NCBI GenBank assembly: GCA_032719365.1
Contig: CM064871.1
Span: 33,453,566-33,517,565 of the forward strand
Source: Prinsepia uniflora
Lineage: Eukaryota; Streptophyta; Magnoliopsida; Rosales; Rosaceae
Reading direction: 5' to 3'
Length of the DNA: 64,000 nucleotides
In this document: in pieces, positions 1-13,042 of the stretch
Layout of the letters: each line of letters opens with the position of its first letter
Position numbering within the stretch: the stretch's first letter is position 1
Notes under the pieces: model-generated
What the model saw: the letters and a program-made list of their open reading frames with translations, nothing else
What the model was told of the DNA's origin: nothing
The model's database searches: none
Position numbers and translations under genes: made by a program

Positions 1-583
1 AAAGTGAAGGCTACAATTGTCTAACTTAAGTAAAAAAGGCAAAAAGTAGGAAATGAAGAAGGCATGAAGTAAAGAGACTTCAATGCAGGAAATAAAGGCT
101 ACAATTGTTTGACTAAAATAGAAAAAAAAAAAAAAACTGTAGGAAACGAAAGAAGGCATGAAGTAAAGAGACTCCAATGGTGGAAAGGCATTCAACATGC
201 CGGTTGCATTGTCACCTCGTGACAACAACCCTGGCTCACCAACATGTATCTTTTTTGGTTTTTGCCAACAACAATGGGCCACAACTCAAGCCCAACCCAT
301 GAAACAAAGCACATCCCAATGCTCATTTGCATCAATTTGCAGCCACATCGTAGCCCAATGAAATTCTAATATTGACACAAGAACAATACAAAATAAGACA
401 GTCCTACTCCAAATGATTTATTGAGATGGTAAAAAACCTACGTCCCTTAGGATTCCTTGAATTCTTAAGCGATGTGGGGGCATTTATGGAACCATAAATC
501 ACTAGAAAATTATAAAGCTACCACGTGGCCTATAAACCATACAATGTCCAAATTGCCCATAGTAATGACATTAACAACTTACA
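1..583. other. Unassigned sequence left of outer LTR
   Basis: AT-rich non-coding sequence outside the first recognisable LTR. Apart from an 88-bp tandem duplication at its left end I see no LTR hallmark, PBS, PPT or credible coding frame. The short open frame at 472-693 runs into the LTR and has no recognisable domain. It may be the flank of outer element O or another eroded repeat. Confidence 0.4.
8..185. repeat. Tandem duplication, period 88 bp
   Basis: Two adjacent copies begin at positions 8 and 96 with AGGCTACAATTGT and each contains AAGGCATGAAGTAAAGAGACT. The second copy has a poly-A expansion near 121-135. Nothing suggests coding. Confidence 0.8.
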
Positions 584-2266
584 TGATAACACATGTCCCT
601 AAGTTTTCTTTAAAACTCAAACCAGTGCTGCTTCCGTCTAACAACTCCTGTCAAACTAGGGATTTTCTTATTTTAATTCTAACACCCATTTGATACTTAA
701 CCATACACAATTTATCCCTTGCGGGGTTATGTCCACGTCTAACCCACTAACCCCGTGAAGTAATGGAAGCTGTCATTTTAACTCCTTTCAAGCATTATCT
801 CATTAAAAAAATTATATTAATAATTATTGAACATTATTTTTTTTTAAATCATTTAAATGAAATCATAACACAAATAAATATGTATACTAATTTGACACAT
901 ATTGCACCTTTAGCTAACATCTTAATTATACACCTTTAAACCATATCTCTAATGTTGAGAAATATATATGTTTATATATTAAGTAGAAAATGAATGCACT
1001 ACTTCATATTAATATAATAATATTTCAAACCTTCTTTGAAATTATAATGAAATTACACAATAATTGTGTACTTATTCTTGTCATTTTCTCTTATCAAAGT
1101 AATTCAATTTTTTTAAAGACTATTAATGTCCAAATTAACCTTAAGTTTATTTACCAAATTTCTTCTATTTCTAATTTAAATATAAACCAATTATATCAAA
1201 AATTTTGAAATATATTCATATTATGTCCAATCGACTCAAACCTTATACCACTGGAATCAAAATAAACATACAAAGATTTTTCTTGTTGACCTCAGCCGAG
1301 AAAACGCCAGACGCGCCCTTACTTGCAACCACGGCCCTTTGCGCGTGGGCCTCGCGCGCCTACACAGGTGGTCATCTTCAACCTTGGATTTTTGGGTTTT
1401 TTACTCGTTTTCTTGTAACCGGATTGTTCGACCCGCAACATAGACTCGACTCAAATCCAGCCATTTCTTCATCATTTTTCATGTTTTAAACGTCTAGTTT
1501 CATAAGATTGACTCCATGAGAAGGACTATGGATTCAAAATGCAAGGAAACATACATGGAAGCTTGACCTGATCTTCACGTAATTCGGGCATAGTTCAAAC
1601 TCTGTCCCAGGCTGTTCCCTACGTCCACAACTTTTGGTTTATCCTCCTAATTGATTGCAGAGTCATCAGAAAGGTGTTAAAGCACCAGTTTCTTCGATTA
1701 TGGGCTCAGATCCAATGCTTTGAAATGAAAGGCACACAACCACTCCATTTTCTTTCATTGTTCATCCTTCCCTATGCCCTGGCTTCCTCTCATTTTCTCT
1801 TCTTCTTCTCCTTTCTCTTTCTTTCCTTCTTCTTGGTCTTCCTCCTCATCTCCCGGTTTCCTTTCTTTTCACTATTTCTTCTCTTTTGGCCTTATCTATC
1901 GAACCACCTAACACACATACCTCACACATATACATATATATATATATATAATGTACTAGGTCGGTAGAAGAAGTTTGTGGAGGAAAAAATGAAGAAAATT
2001 CTAGAATGTCGTATGTTCTTCATGCAAAATTTACCAAAATGCCCTTAAGGTCAAAATGACCAAAATGCTCCTACTTAGTTTTGAACCATATCGTACCTAG
2101 TCGATATTTGATTCTAACATACTGCATGTCTATGAACTCACGAGTCTTAGGCCTTCCTAAAGGTCCTTCTATATCATCTAGAAAATGACTAGATAAAAAA
2201 AGCCAACCTTTGACTTTCAGGGGCAAAATCATCATTTCTACTTTCTTAAATTTTTGGGTCGTTACA
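584..2266 (-). mobile_element. Outer element O, left (3') LTR
   Basis: The right end reads GGGTCGTTACA (reverse complement TGTAACGACCC), the start motif shared by most LTRs here. It is followed at once by a pyrimidine tract that is the reverse complement of a PPT, so this is the 3' LTR of a minus-strand element. Positions 636-940 match 63697-64000 closely, making this the partner of the LTR entered at the window end. The left boundary is uncertain: about 584 (TGATAACAC) by comparison with other LTR headers, or 639. It contains the GC-rich CGCGCC block (about 1305-1365), a CT-rich tract (1790-1890) and a TA run (1933-1951). The hairpin array found in other families is not visible. Confidence 0.6.
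1933..1951. repeat. (TA)n run in O LTR
   Basis: Alternating TA about 315 bp from the LTR's 5' end in transcript orientation. It could act as a TATA region for LTR transcription on the minus strand, or be a simple microsatellite. Confidence 0.5.
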
Positions 2267-2280
2267 ACCTACCCTCTTTA
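2267..2280 (-). promoter_or_regulatory. Polypurine tract of element O
   Basis: Plus strand reads ACCTACCCTCTTTA directly after the LTR end; on the minus strand this is the purine-rich plus-strand primer just upstream of the 3' LTR. The same tract follows the left LTRs of E, G, H, F, D and I. Confidence 0.7.
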
Positions 2281-2850
2281 AAAAAAAAATTGTCCTTGAA
2301 ATTTCCACAAACACGTAAGTAAAATCATCAAATCTTAAAAACATAATATAAATCGTGAATGAAGAATTCAAATAATATTAGTAATCAAAATAGTATAAAG
2401 GAATATCGAACCATAATAAGAATCACACTTAAGCATCCTATGACCCCCTAATATTAGATAACCTAGATATCTACGTTATCGTCATATTCAGTAACCTCCA
2501 CAGTCTTCCTGATTCGATCCCATTAGTTACTACCTCAGTTTTGCTTTGGGGAGGATGAGGGGTTATATTGATTACATTTACCGATATCACATGCCAATGA
2601 ATTTCACTAATTTTCCAAAACTAACAAATTACTTCTACCAATATAACAAGCCCCAAATTTTTTTCCAAAACTAACATATGTTATAAGTATATACAACTGC
2701 TCCTTTACTAAATACATAAATGTTACAGGGGCATGAATGAATCCAAATAAAATTACTATACGCGTCAGATCCAACATAAGGCCTTTCACATTTGGGTCTA
2801 ATATTCCAACAAGTACTATGGTTTTCACTACTGAGCTCACATACTATCTG
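2267..2850 (-). mobile_element. Element O interior, first part
   Basis: Non-coding AT-rich interior between the O PPT and the insertion point of D. It resumes at 52920, because the 5-bp TSD ATCTG at 2846-2850 recurs at 52915-52919. A 77-codon minus-strand frame at 2607-2840 shows no recognisable domain and I do not count it as a gene. Confidence 0.6.
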
Positions 2851-4191
2851 TGATAGGACCCTCCCTGCACTCCTCCGCGATTAACGTGAGAGGACCTGCT
2901 TCCGTCTGACACAATAGGGTAAAATTACCAAAGAACCTTCATCCTAAAGTAAACATACCTATCTAGTGTCAGGCAAGGGATACCTACCACAATAACTAGA
3001 GTGCGACGGCTCGTGTGATGTCTCAGCCTCTCTACAACCCGTGTCTGTAACCAACCTAGAGGGTACCAAAATTATAAAAGCTGTGAATGGACAAAAATAA
3101 AGTTTTGGAAAACCATTTTTCGAAAAATACCTTTAACCCTACGTTTTATAAACCATGCATGCATAACTGAATAAACTTTTCTTTAAGATAAAACAGTAAA
3201 TCATAAGACCTTGGATCCAACCCAAATCGTGCAAAACACATAAAAGCCCTTGGCCCACATTTCCCTAAAAATCCTTGGCTTCAAGCAATTTGAAAACCTT
3301 TTAACACATCACAAATATACGTCCAAACATGATCCTGCTGATCCAACCAGCCTCAAAAGTCAAACATCTCCATAATAGTCAAACTAGAAATAAAGTCAAT
3401 CTTCGTCGTGCTAGTCCAACTAGCATTCTGTTTGTACGACATGCAGACACTACAGATCCTGTGGAGTCCAACTCCGTCGGGACGTGTCGAGTCCAACTAT
3501 GACCACGTCCGAGTCCGTGGCAATCCTCGGAGTCCAACTCCGGATATAGCGATACAATCGCGTGAGGATGACATACCAGAAAACAGTTTACCAAAATACA
3601 TTTTTATCTGGGTACTAGCCCAAAATATTTACTTCCCCGGCACCAGCCCAAATCCCGGTTTTCTAACAATCAACAATAAACCCATAGATAATATCCATAA
3701 AAATAACCATGCCAAATCATATAAAGCCCGTAAAAACATATAATTATGCATGCATCACATTTATGAAATTAAATGTCCACTCACAGTACAATCGCTCACC
3801 TGAAACATGAGTCATAAGCTAATATGAAGCCTCCGGGATGTCTAATCCAATCAAATGTCCAATCTATATAAGTCCATACAAGTAACCCCCAAAAACCCTA
3901 GAACTGAAAACACGTCCCAAACACGTTACCCAAGGAGAAAAACCTCCAAAACAGTAACCAAATGACCTCTGATCCACCTAAAACCACCAATATTGGATTC
4001 AGGACATCAAAATATTTCAAACAAGACTAGTATCACCTCGAAATTCAAGCCCAAGTGCCCACACGCGTTGGTCAAAGTTTCCCTCATGAGCGGTCAACGC
4101 TGATGTCAGGCCTAGCTGACGTCACCCTGACATCTGACAACTGACAGTTTACCACGTGACACTCCTTGATAGGTGCCATACGTCACCACCT
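2851..4191 (-). mobile_element. Element D left (3') LTR, first part
   Basis: Begins TGATAGGACC. Contains arm A (3058-3065), arm B GTGAATGGAC (3083-3092), the ATGCATGCAT boxes (3155-3164 and 3746-3755) and arm B' GTCCACTCAC (3775-3784). Between them lie hairpins with the constant loop TCCAA and changing arms, e.g. GCTAG/CTAGC near 3411 and CGGAGT/ACTCCG near 3528. The LTR is broken at 4191 by element E. Comparison with the right copy shows about 150 bp of D sequence was lost at the far side of E. Confidence 0.85.
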
Positions 4192-7157
4192 TGACATGAC
4201 CCATCTCAATCCCCCTGGATTATTGTGGGATGTGCTTTCTTCCATCTAACACTACGTGTCAGAAAGGGATTAAACCGTAACCCGTTCAGGGATTATCCAA
4301 AGTACGCAAGGATTCATGGCGGCATGTGATAACTTGACCTCTGCTACAGCCCGCATCCGCGATCAACCTGAAGGGTATCAAAAACACAAAAACTGTGAGT
4401 GGATAAAAACAATCAGTCATAAAAATAAATTATCGAAATGCCATTTATACTCTTCACGTAAAAGCATGCATGCATCAAAAAACAGTATTTCAAATACTAT
4501 CTCAAAAAACAGTATTTCAAATACTATCTCAAAAAACAGTATTTCAAATACTATCTCAAAAAACAGTATTTCAAATACTATCTCAAAAAACGGACATATT
4601 GCTTTTCAAATCAAAACATATTGAAAAATGCTTCTCAATCAAAGCCATTTCCTAAGTAGGGTCTCAGCCTAAAACCAAATCATACAAGGTCTCAGCCCAA
4701 ATCAAATCACATGGGACCTCAGCCCAAAAATAATACCAAGTGGGATCTCATCCCATTATCATCAGTCACGATTCTAATCCCAGCAACGCGTGCCCATAAG
4801 CTCAAGGACTGCTCTGATCCTGAGCATGTCACGGTGAACACATCACCGACCGACAATCTCCAGATCGTCGTGAACATATCATCGATCGATCTCATATACC
4901 GGACTCCTGAGTCGAGCCTCCCTCGGCTACCATCTCTATCGGCTGCTCGACAGCAGGCGCATCATGACATCTCTGTACCTCGAAGGTGAGCATTATCTCC
5001 AGGGTACTCTCCGGGGAAACATATTCACAACTGGAGGCCCTATTCGAGTCTTTAAACTTCCGAGTCTTTAAACTCAAATCATAATCATCATTTTGAAAAC
5101 AATGGAAACATGCAATAGGGTCTACGCCCGTCTATAATTCATCAAATCAGTTTCCACAAAACCATCATAAATACAGTGTCTATCAACACTTCACAGACCT
5201 AGGATTTCTCGAAACCTATCAAATCCACAACTGGGTCTCATGCCCAAAATATCTTTCAAAAATCTCATAGCTGGGTCACAGCCCGATATATCTCACGTTT
5301 GACTATACTCTAAGTCAAACTATAAATCAATTGGGACATACGCTCGAAAGATATTTCCAATCTGAAAACCATTTCACAATTCAAAACACTTTTCCAAAAT
5401 CGTCCTTGAATTCAACCCAAGTCAAGGTCTTATCAAATCGTCAATTTCATGCCTCTCCGTGAAACCATCAAAATCACATAAAACATATGCACAAAGAATC
5501 TTTGGCTAAAGCCTAAACATCAAATAAAACATAAATCTCGATATACGTGTTATACTGCATTTTCTACGAAAAATGCTAATCAAATCATTTTTAAAGCATG
5601 TGCAATCAATGCATCTCAAATCATGTTCATAAAACATATAAAACAGTTATGTATGCATCATATTACATAAAACAAAGTCCACTAACAAACTGTCTGTGCT
5701 GCGCGCTCTGAATCCCGCTCCGTAAGCCACTCCATGGCTAATCCATACTCTATAAGACCTCCGGACCTATCCAAATCATGCTTAAAGGTCATTAACCATC
5801 AATACAAGTCCTAATCAGAAACCATCACACATCCCGAAGCTGTCAACGTGTCCCAAACACACTTCCCGATCTCCGATTGACCTGAAACCACCATTGGATT
5901 CAGATCGTCAAAACCTTTCAAACATGACTGGTTTCACCTTGAAACTCGTGCCCACGCGCTCTCACGTACCGGTTAAAGTCCTCATGTGTTGGTCAACGAT
6001 GACGCCATCTGCTAATGTTAGCGTGACAGGTCTGACAACCTGCCATGTGGCACTCCCTGATTGGTGCCACATATCACCCTCTGACACTACTAGTCCACGT
6101 GGTCTGACATGATTAACGTGGACATACCACGTCAGCTGCTAACTAGACCTTACAGCCTGCCACGTGTCACCCTCTAGTTGACCACGTGCCCTGACAGGTC
6201 TGATAGATGATGATGTGGATTGCCACATCATCATCATTAACCTCTAGCTGGGTCGACTTGTTTGACTGTAATGGGTCGATTTGACCCGCAACCCTAACCC
6301 GGCTAGAACTCAGTTGTCCAACCACCGTTTTCCTTAATTTTTCTTCCTATGCACTCGTCTCATTCCCAGAAACAGTTCTACGGTGTAAAAATTGAGAAAT
6401 AAGGTCTAAAAATTACCTCACAAGCTCAAACTCCCACGACCAGTTTTCGAACCGCCACCCAGAGCCATCCCGTGGTCTTTTGCCCTCCGTTTTGGTCCAT
6501 ACAGGCTCGCAAGAGCTCCCAGAACATGTTCATATCATTAGTACCAGCCTCTAACATCTAAAACACAAAAAATCCAATCCACCAAAATTCATGGTTTACG
6601 GGTTTACCTTTCTCTGGTTTTCCTCAGCCGTCCAAGCTGGCTCAGCCGCTCCTCGCCGCCACCCTTCATCCATCCATCCCTCTCTCTCACTCTCTGTCTC
6701 TCTGTTACCCTCAAAGCAACACAAAGGAAGGGAAATGGGGTTTGGGTTTCAGGTGAATGCAAAATAGGAAGGGAATAAGATGCATGAAATAAAAATGGGG
6801 ATCAATGGATAGGTGACACTTGTCACTCATCCATTTGTCCCTAAAAAAGATATTTTGGGCCCACTACAAACAAAAGTGACCTGCTTCGTAAATAGTGCAA
6901 TCGCACCACGTTTCGTTCCAGACCTATATCTTTCCTGTACGAGGTTCAATTTCAACGTGGCACTTGTCTACAGACTCACATTGTCTCGATCTACCTAATG
7001 GATCTCGGTCCATGTGCCATTGACCTCCCGGGTCAAAAGTAAACTTTTAACCCTCGTCTAGCAGTAAAATCATCATTTTATCCCGATCGTCCGTTAATCC
7101 TTGATTAATCTCGATTAATCCTTCATTAATCTCGTAAATTTGGGACGGGTCGTTACA
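4192..7157 (-). mobile_element. Element E left (3') LTR
   Basis: Starts TGACATGACC and ends GGGTCGTTACA. Contains arm A GAAGGGTAT (4370-4378), arm B GTGAGTGGAT (4395-4404), arm A' ATACTCTTC (4447-4455, one wobble), ATGCATGCAT (4466-4475), the GGTCTCAGCCCAAA repeat array (about 4655-4760) and arm B' (5677-5686). A block dense in ACGT cores (TGACGT, CCACGTGG, CACGTGTC) lies at about 6040-6235, followed by a CT-rich tract (6665-6705). Confidence 0.88.
4477..4586. repeat. 27-bp tandem repeat, four copies
   Basis: Units start at 4483, 4510, 4537 and 4564 (period 27). Each contains AGTATTTCAAATACT, a 6-bp-stem hairpin with loop TCA. The partner LTR of the same element has a single copy near 10657, so the array expanded after E was inserted (or contracted in the other copy). 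Confidence 0.9.
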
Positions 7158-10100
7158 ATCTACCGCCCTTAAATTAATTTCATCCTCAAAATTTAAATCA
7201 ACTCGATTCCACATCTAAACTGCGTAAATCTACCTCTGCCTCCAATTCGAGGTACACCTCTCCACGTGCACTTTCAACTCATTCAAGACGGTCTCTAACC
7301 GTTAACCACCCTCATAATGCACCGTTGTCTCCACCCAATAACTAACGGCTCCACTTTCACTCATTAACAGTGACTCGAAAACTCGACTCACTCTAGAGTC
7401 CTATCACCGTACCTCATATCACTCAGAGACTAATGCTGTTATCCTGACTCCTCTCGAATCTCAAACTGTAATTTCACTCATCCTCTCAATGCACTCAGGA
7501 TGTATCTAGACCCCATCGAAACACTTGCTCTAGCAAGGATCATCACAACACAAACACTAGGGTTTCTCTAGCCAACCATGGCCTTAAGCTCCAAGCTCTC
7601 ACAATCACTAAACCCTCCAAAAGTGCCTTGCCTCTAGAGCTCGACATCTGGTCCCCGTATCTCAATGAACTGTCAACATCGAATTCTAATCCGGTTACCA
7701 TATCGTGTCCATCTCAAATTCAATCTAATGATTGTACCACATCAATCAGAATGATCAACACCCAATAAACATGCACTACTCACATGTGCACATATACACA
7801 CGATCATATCGGCACTACTCACATGCCTGCTCAAAGACTGCACTCACGCAACATCCGGGCTATGTCTAGGGACTGCACACACACCAACTGGACATGTACC
7901 AGTATCCACAATCTAAAATCCACACCTACCACAACAATCTCGGATTTAATCTGACTATCATATGGCTACCATGCCAATCATGATTCAACGTTGGAACCTG
8001 TCTGTCTGATCTCCACTCTGGACAGATCGTATACCAATGTAGAAAGTTCTCTCTGAGTTCTCGTTGTCATCTGACCAACTCCAGAGACAATCCAACCAGT
8101 TCACTAACCAACTGGACCCTATCCTATCGATGCGAAGGGTCGGATCCTGAAACTGCATTGTAACCTATAAGACAGCTTGAGTGTCTTATGGGAACACTGT
8201 CCAACCACACTCCATGATCATCTCACACTAGGTTGACTCCCTTCTGAGTCAATCCCATATTCCATGACTAAACTCCCGTAGTACTCAACCAATATGAGAG
8301 ATTCCAATCACCGTCACCGTGGTTAATCGATATTAATTCAGAGCTACCTCGGTCCTCCGAGTAGTGTGGATACTCTCAACGACATCATGAATAGGACACC
8401 AACATTGGTCCACTGTTCCCGAAATCCATGTAGCATGAGTACCCAATCCATTAAATCTGATCTATGGATTTCACAATCTGGATCCCATCCCACCATAGTA
8501 GGATCCACAACTCCCATAGGGATTCACACATCTAGGGTCCGCGTTTCCCAAACCATTTTCACCTCAACCAGTATGATAAGGTTCCGTTGCCAACTCACAT
8601 GGTCAACCATCACCGCACCATTCGTAAGCCATCTCAGGAATTCCACTTCTGAAGTCATTTCGAGAATCACACATCCGAACATACAATACCAACAACTAAG
8701 GCATGTCTTTCAACCAACTCTCTGACTTCGAGTCAAGTCAAACCAATTTCAATAGGGTATTTGTGCTACACCCTCACGTCTATCGTAACTCTACCTACTT
8801 CTGAGGTAGCAACCTCGATAAATCCTACAAGGGATACCACTAGGAGTGTCAACACAACCAATATCATCCTAAAGCTTACTTAACCATCTGGGGACTTCAC
8901 AACACGTGTCCCTTAACTCGAACAATCATTTATAGTTATTTCCCAGCTTCCAAATCGTAATTCTCGAGTTAAGTATCTTCTAGCTAGTAATTGGTAAGAC
9001 TCTTGTAAAAACCTGAATACTCTTCCTTAGTAATCTCCTCTAGTCTTACCAACAGACCAATAATAACACATCTGGACTACCAAATACTACCAGTTCCTCG
9101 AATACTCAACAGAGGAGTAATGGTTAGTCCACCGATCCATCCTTAGGATCACGTCCGAATCACTAATACTTTGGGGATCCAATCTTACGTACGATCAAAC
9201 ACGTCTATTCAAAACGAATAGAGGATCCAACACCGCACTAGCCGGAGTACTGTTACTAATGTCCCAACCCAGTAGGATCCACTCCTAGTCAACTACCGCA
9301 TAAATCTACTGTAAACCCAATAGGTGGTTTTCGTAAGCCAACAACGCTCATGCACACAGCCCAAGGTTAGGTAAGGAACCTATCTCCACTCCTGGTATAA
9401 CATATGCCTCCAGAATATCAACTGGACTAGGAAGATGGCTAAGCTCTCAATCAAACTGCTCAGTACCTACTCCGTCCTGCTCGTCGACCACTGCGACGTG
9501 TATGTCTATCACCGAAGAATCAGATTGCTTATAACTTCTTGGCATTTGCAACGTCTAGATGTTAAGGGCGTTAACCCAAACCATCTGGTCGCTGTTGGAA
9601 TACCGACCAACTTATCTCCTCCCGAGATGCCACACATCACTTGAGCCTCACTACCAAGAACCGACACATTGACGAAGCCTCACTACCTCAATTGTCATCG
9701 TTGCACTAGCCAACGCCAATGCCATTTTATCTAGTTCGAACCGAGCCAAACCACAACTCTCTGTTCAAACCGAGCAATAATCATCTACGTCTGCACCAAT
9801 GCAGGAACCTCATATCTCGGTAACCTGACACGACTGACGAATCTTCATTTCCTTAGTCGTCGTCGCTCTCAATGCCAACCGAATATAAACTAGAATCTCT
9901 TTGCTCATGCTAGGGAACCGTCAAATATTTGACATGAGCACGAGATTGAACCCCTCCACTAGCAATGTCTGCGAGGACCTTGTGCAGAATAATTCAAGAA
10001 GCTCATTGCTACTTCTACCAACTGCTCATCCACTCTCCTAGTACTCATCCAACGAATCTCGGCCTAGGGTCCTCCACGATCCCAGCTAATAAAAGTAGCT

Positions 10101-10365
10101 CATCCATCTTGACAAATCGTCGGTCACGACTAGGAACAGTCGACATACTCAGCCCTCCTAGGGATCTACTCGGTCCTACTCGGGGTCAAACCTCACTGAA
10201 ACACCCCATCTAGTGCCATATAGAACCTATCCGAGGTTCATTCCTACTTATATTTCTATCCTTACCCTCATTATCAAGTTGATGACGGGCTGTTATCATT
10301 GCAGAGACATCACATCCGGCACATGCGTAACACCTCACGAGCAACCTAGTGCCCTAATACCACCC
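7158..10365 (-). mobile_element. Element E interior (non-coding)
   Basis: Runs from the PPT (ATCTACCGCCCTT on the plus strand) to the PBS. It is C/T-rich on the plus strand, full of short quasi-palindromes such as GACTC...GAGTC, and has no frame above 119 codons. No gag, protease, reverse transcriptase, RNase H or integrase motif is visible. The segment at 10276-10318 (GTTGATGACGGGCTGTTATC, then a motif ending AGAGACATCACATCC) recurs near the PBS of G and, more weakly, D, and may be a packaging signal. Confidence 0.8.
10351..10362 (-). other. Primer-binding site of element E
   Basis: GCCCTAATACCA, differing at two positions from GCTCTGATACCA, the sequence of the 3' end of plant initiator-Met tRNA. 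It lies 3 nt before the right LTR start at 10366, the same spacing as in G, H and I. Confidence 0.75.
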
Positions 10366-11240
10366 TAACAAGACCCATCCCAATCCCTTTGGATTATCAT
10401 GGAATGTGTCTGCTCCCGTCTGACACTGCATGCTAGATAAGGGATTAAACCGTAACCCGCTCGGGCTTATCATGAGTACACAAGGATCCGTGGTGGCATG
10501 TGATGTCTCGATCTCTGCTACAGCTCGCATCTGCGATCAACCTGAAGGGTATCAAAAACAAAAAAGATGTGAGTGGAAAAAAACAATCAGTTATAAAAAT
10601 AATTTATCGAAATGACATTTATACCCTTCACGTAAAAGCATGCATGTATCAGAAAACAGTATTTCAAATACTTTCTCAAAAGCAAGACGTATTGCTTTTC
10701 AAATAAAAACATATTGAAAATGCTTCTCAATCAAAGCCATTTCCTCAGTAGGGTCTCAGCCCAAAACCAAATTATACAGGGTCTCAGCCCAAAACCAAAA
10801 CATAGAGGGCCTTAGCCCAAATATAATCACATGGGACCTCAGCCCAAAAATAATACCATGTGGGATCTCAGCCCATCATCATTAGTTATGATTCTAATCC
10901 CAGCAATGTGTGCCCATAAGCTCAAGAACCGCTCTGATCCTGAGCATGTCGTCGTGAACACATCACCGGCCAACAATCTCCAGAGCGTCGTGAACATATC
11001 ATCGATCGATCTCATATACCGTACTCCTGAGTCAAGCCTCCCTCAGCTGCCGCCTCTCTCGGGTGCTCGACAGCAGGCGCATCGTGACCTCTCCATACCT
11101 CGGAGGCGAGCATTATCTCCAAGGTGCTCTTCGGGGAAACATATTCATAACTAGAGGCCCTATTCATGTCTTTAAACTTCTGAGTCTTTAAACTCAAATC
11201 ATAATCATCATTTTGAAAGCAATGGAAACATGCAATAGGG
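10366..11240 (-). mobile_element. Element E right (5') LTR, first part
   Basis: Starts TAACAAGACCC (TGACAGGACCC-type, mutated). Arm A GAAGGGTAT (10544-10552) and arm A' ATACCCTTC (10621-10629) pair perfectly. Matches the left LTR through the GGTCTCAGCCCA array until interrupted by F after the TSD TAGGG (11236-11240). Confidence 0.85.
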
Positions 11241-12592
11241 TGACAGGACCAGTCCCAAATCCCCCGGGATTAACGTGGGACGTGCCTACTCCCGTCTGAC
11301 ACGAAGTGTCAGACCAGGGAAAGTTTCGACTATAGCCCTCACCGGGGCATCCAAAGTACGCTAGGATCGTAGGAGGAGGAGTGTCATGTCTCAGTCTCTG
11401 CTACAACTGGCATCCGCGATCAACCTAAAGGGCATTAAAAACAGTAAAAGCTGTGAGTGGACGAAAATCAATCATTTAAATTTAAACATTTTCACAAAGA
11501 TCATTTATGCCCTTCACTAAAAGTATGCATGCATTCGAAAACCATTTATCAAACATTCATAAAACCATCAGGGCCTTGGCCCAAAAACCGTAAATGAAAC
11601 CATTACGGGAACTCAGTCCAAAACAATACACGTGGGACTCAGCCCAAATCGCATCACGTGAGTCTCAGCCCAAAACCAATACCGCTGGGTCTCAGCCCAA
11701 AACCATATTTAAATCATAGAACACGGGGTCTCTGCCCCAAATCACTTTCCATAAGAAAACCTCATACTTATAGACATACGTATAACCCGTCCTCGGCACT
11801 TTCGTGAAGATGCCAACTTGGAGAACACATCTCCAAGGGAACACATCCCCGATATATGTCACGATTCATCTCTATACTAGTGTGCACACTACTCGGGATC
11901 TCACTCCGAGTCTACCCCCAGGAATTCTCCATCTGGGAGGCTCTATCTCTCCGGAATCTGGTCCGGGACTACATCATAACTCCCACTCCCGGAATGTGCT
12001 CCCTATGGGGATACTCATCCCGGGTAGTAGATCGTGACTCTTCAGGTCGAAGTCTGGAGGAGACCAAATAACTCATCTACGAGGGTATATATACATTTCA
12101 AGTACTTTCTTTCTCAAAACATATTTCAATTGGGTCTCATACCCGAATCTCATCAGGATTCCTCGAATCCGATTCAAATCCACTTTCACAGGCCTTAGCC
12201 TAAATCCATCATTCAATAGGGTCTCAAACCCGAATTCTCATTACATAAATCACAGCCGGGACTCAAGCCCGATACCACAATAACAGGGCATCGAGCCCAA
12301 TTTCACAATCAACTGGGCATCTAGCTCGATATCACAACTAACGGGGCCTCATGCCCGATTTCACAAATAACGGGCCTCGAGCCCGATACCATAAATCAAC
12401 GGGGCATCGAGCCCGATTTCATAAAACATGTATTTAAAACATTTACAAACATTTATTCATGCATCAGTTTAGAAAAAAGGGTCCACTCACAGACCATCCA
12501 AAGTCGCGCCTCGATACGCGTGCCATAAGCCTCTCCCGGGTCAATCGTCGCCTCCGGGGTTCCCGAACCTATCCAAATTAATTTAGAGGGCT
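11241..12592 (-). mobile_element. Element F left (3') LTR, first part
   Basis: Starts TGACAGGACC. A 9-bp inverted repeat GTCTGACAC/GTGTCAGAC with a 3-nt loop lies at 11294-11314. Arm A AAAGGGCAT (11427-11435), B GTGAGTGGAC (11453-11462), A' ATGCCCTTC (11507-11515), ATGCATGCAT (11525-11534), B' GTCCACTCAC (12481-12490). Arrays of GGGC-CTCAA-GCCC and GGGT-CTCAA-ACCC type hairpins occupy about 12120-12420. Breaks off at GGGCTACT, a short homology with G. Confidence 0.85.
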
Positions 12593-13027
12593 ACTACAGG
12601 CCCCAGAGGCCGCCCAGCCTACTAGTAACCATATCTCACCATCCGAGTGAACCACCTAGCACACAGCCGACCATCTATCAGAGGTACTCCATCTTACTTT
12701 AAAGGTCAACCGACTGTCGACCAACACCAGCGCCAAGCACGCTAACTACTTCGGCCCTAAGCCGTTATACAACACACCTCACACCGCGTATTGGTCAACA
12801 CATCACCCAGTCGCTTGTACTCTTGCCACTAACGAAGCCACTAACTCTCGTTCTACCACTCGCTTTCACTCACGTGTCCAAGTTGATGATGGGCTGTTCC
12901 ACATCGAGACATCACATCCACAGTAGCATCACAACACCCAAGTTGACGAACCAACTACTCTGGGAGCTAAAACCCGATCGATCACATGTCAACCTTGCTC
13001 TGCGCGAGGTTCAATGGCACTATCAGA

Positions 13028-13039
13028 GCTCTGATACCA
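13028..13039 (-). other. Primer-binding site, G copy 1
   Basis: GCTCTGATACCA, a perfect match to the initiator-Met tRNA 3' end, 3 nt before the LTR start TGACACGACC at 13043. Confidence 0.9.
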
Positions 13040-13042
13040 ATT

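Noticed and set aside
1674..1967. 97-codon frame, Phe/Leu-rich, membrane-like
   Set aside because: Translation of a CT-rich tract and a TA run inside the O LTR; no start context, not shared with other copies.
2832..2850. PBS-like string (GAGCTCACATACTATCTG) just before D
   Set aside because: The last five bases are D's target-site duplication, and the sequence continues uninterrupted at 52920 once D is removed, so it is target DNA and not a PBS. It follows a PPT, on the wrong side for a PBS of D.
13028..13039. Possible tRNA gene traces (tRNA-iMet 3' end sequences at several PBS sites)
   Set aside because: Only the 12-nt 3' end is present, always next to an LTR start, with no cloverleaf around it.
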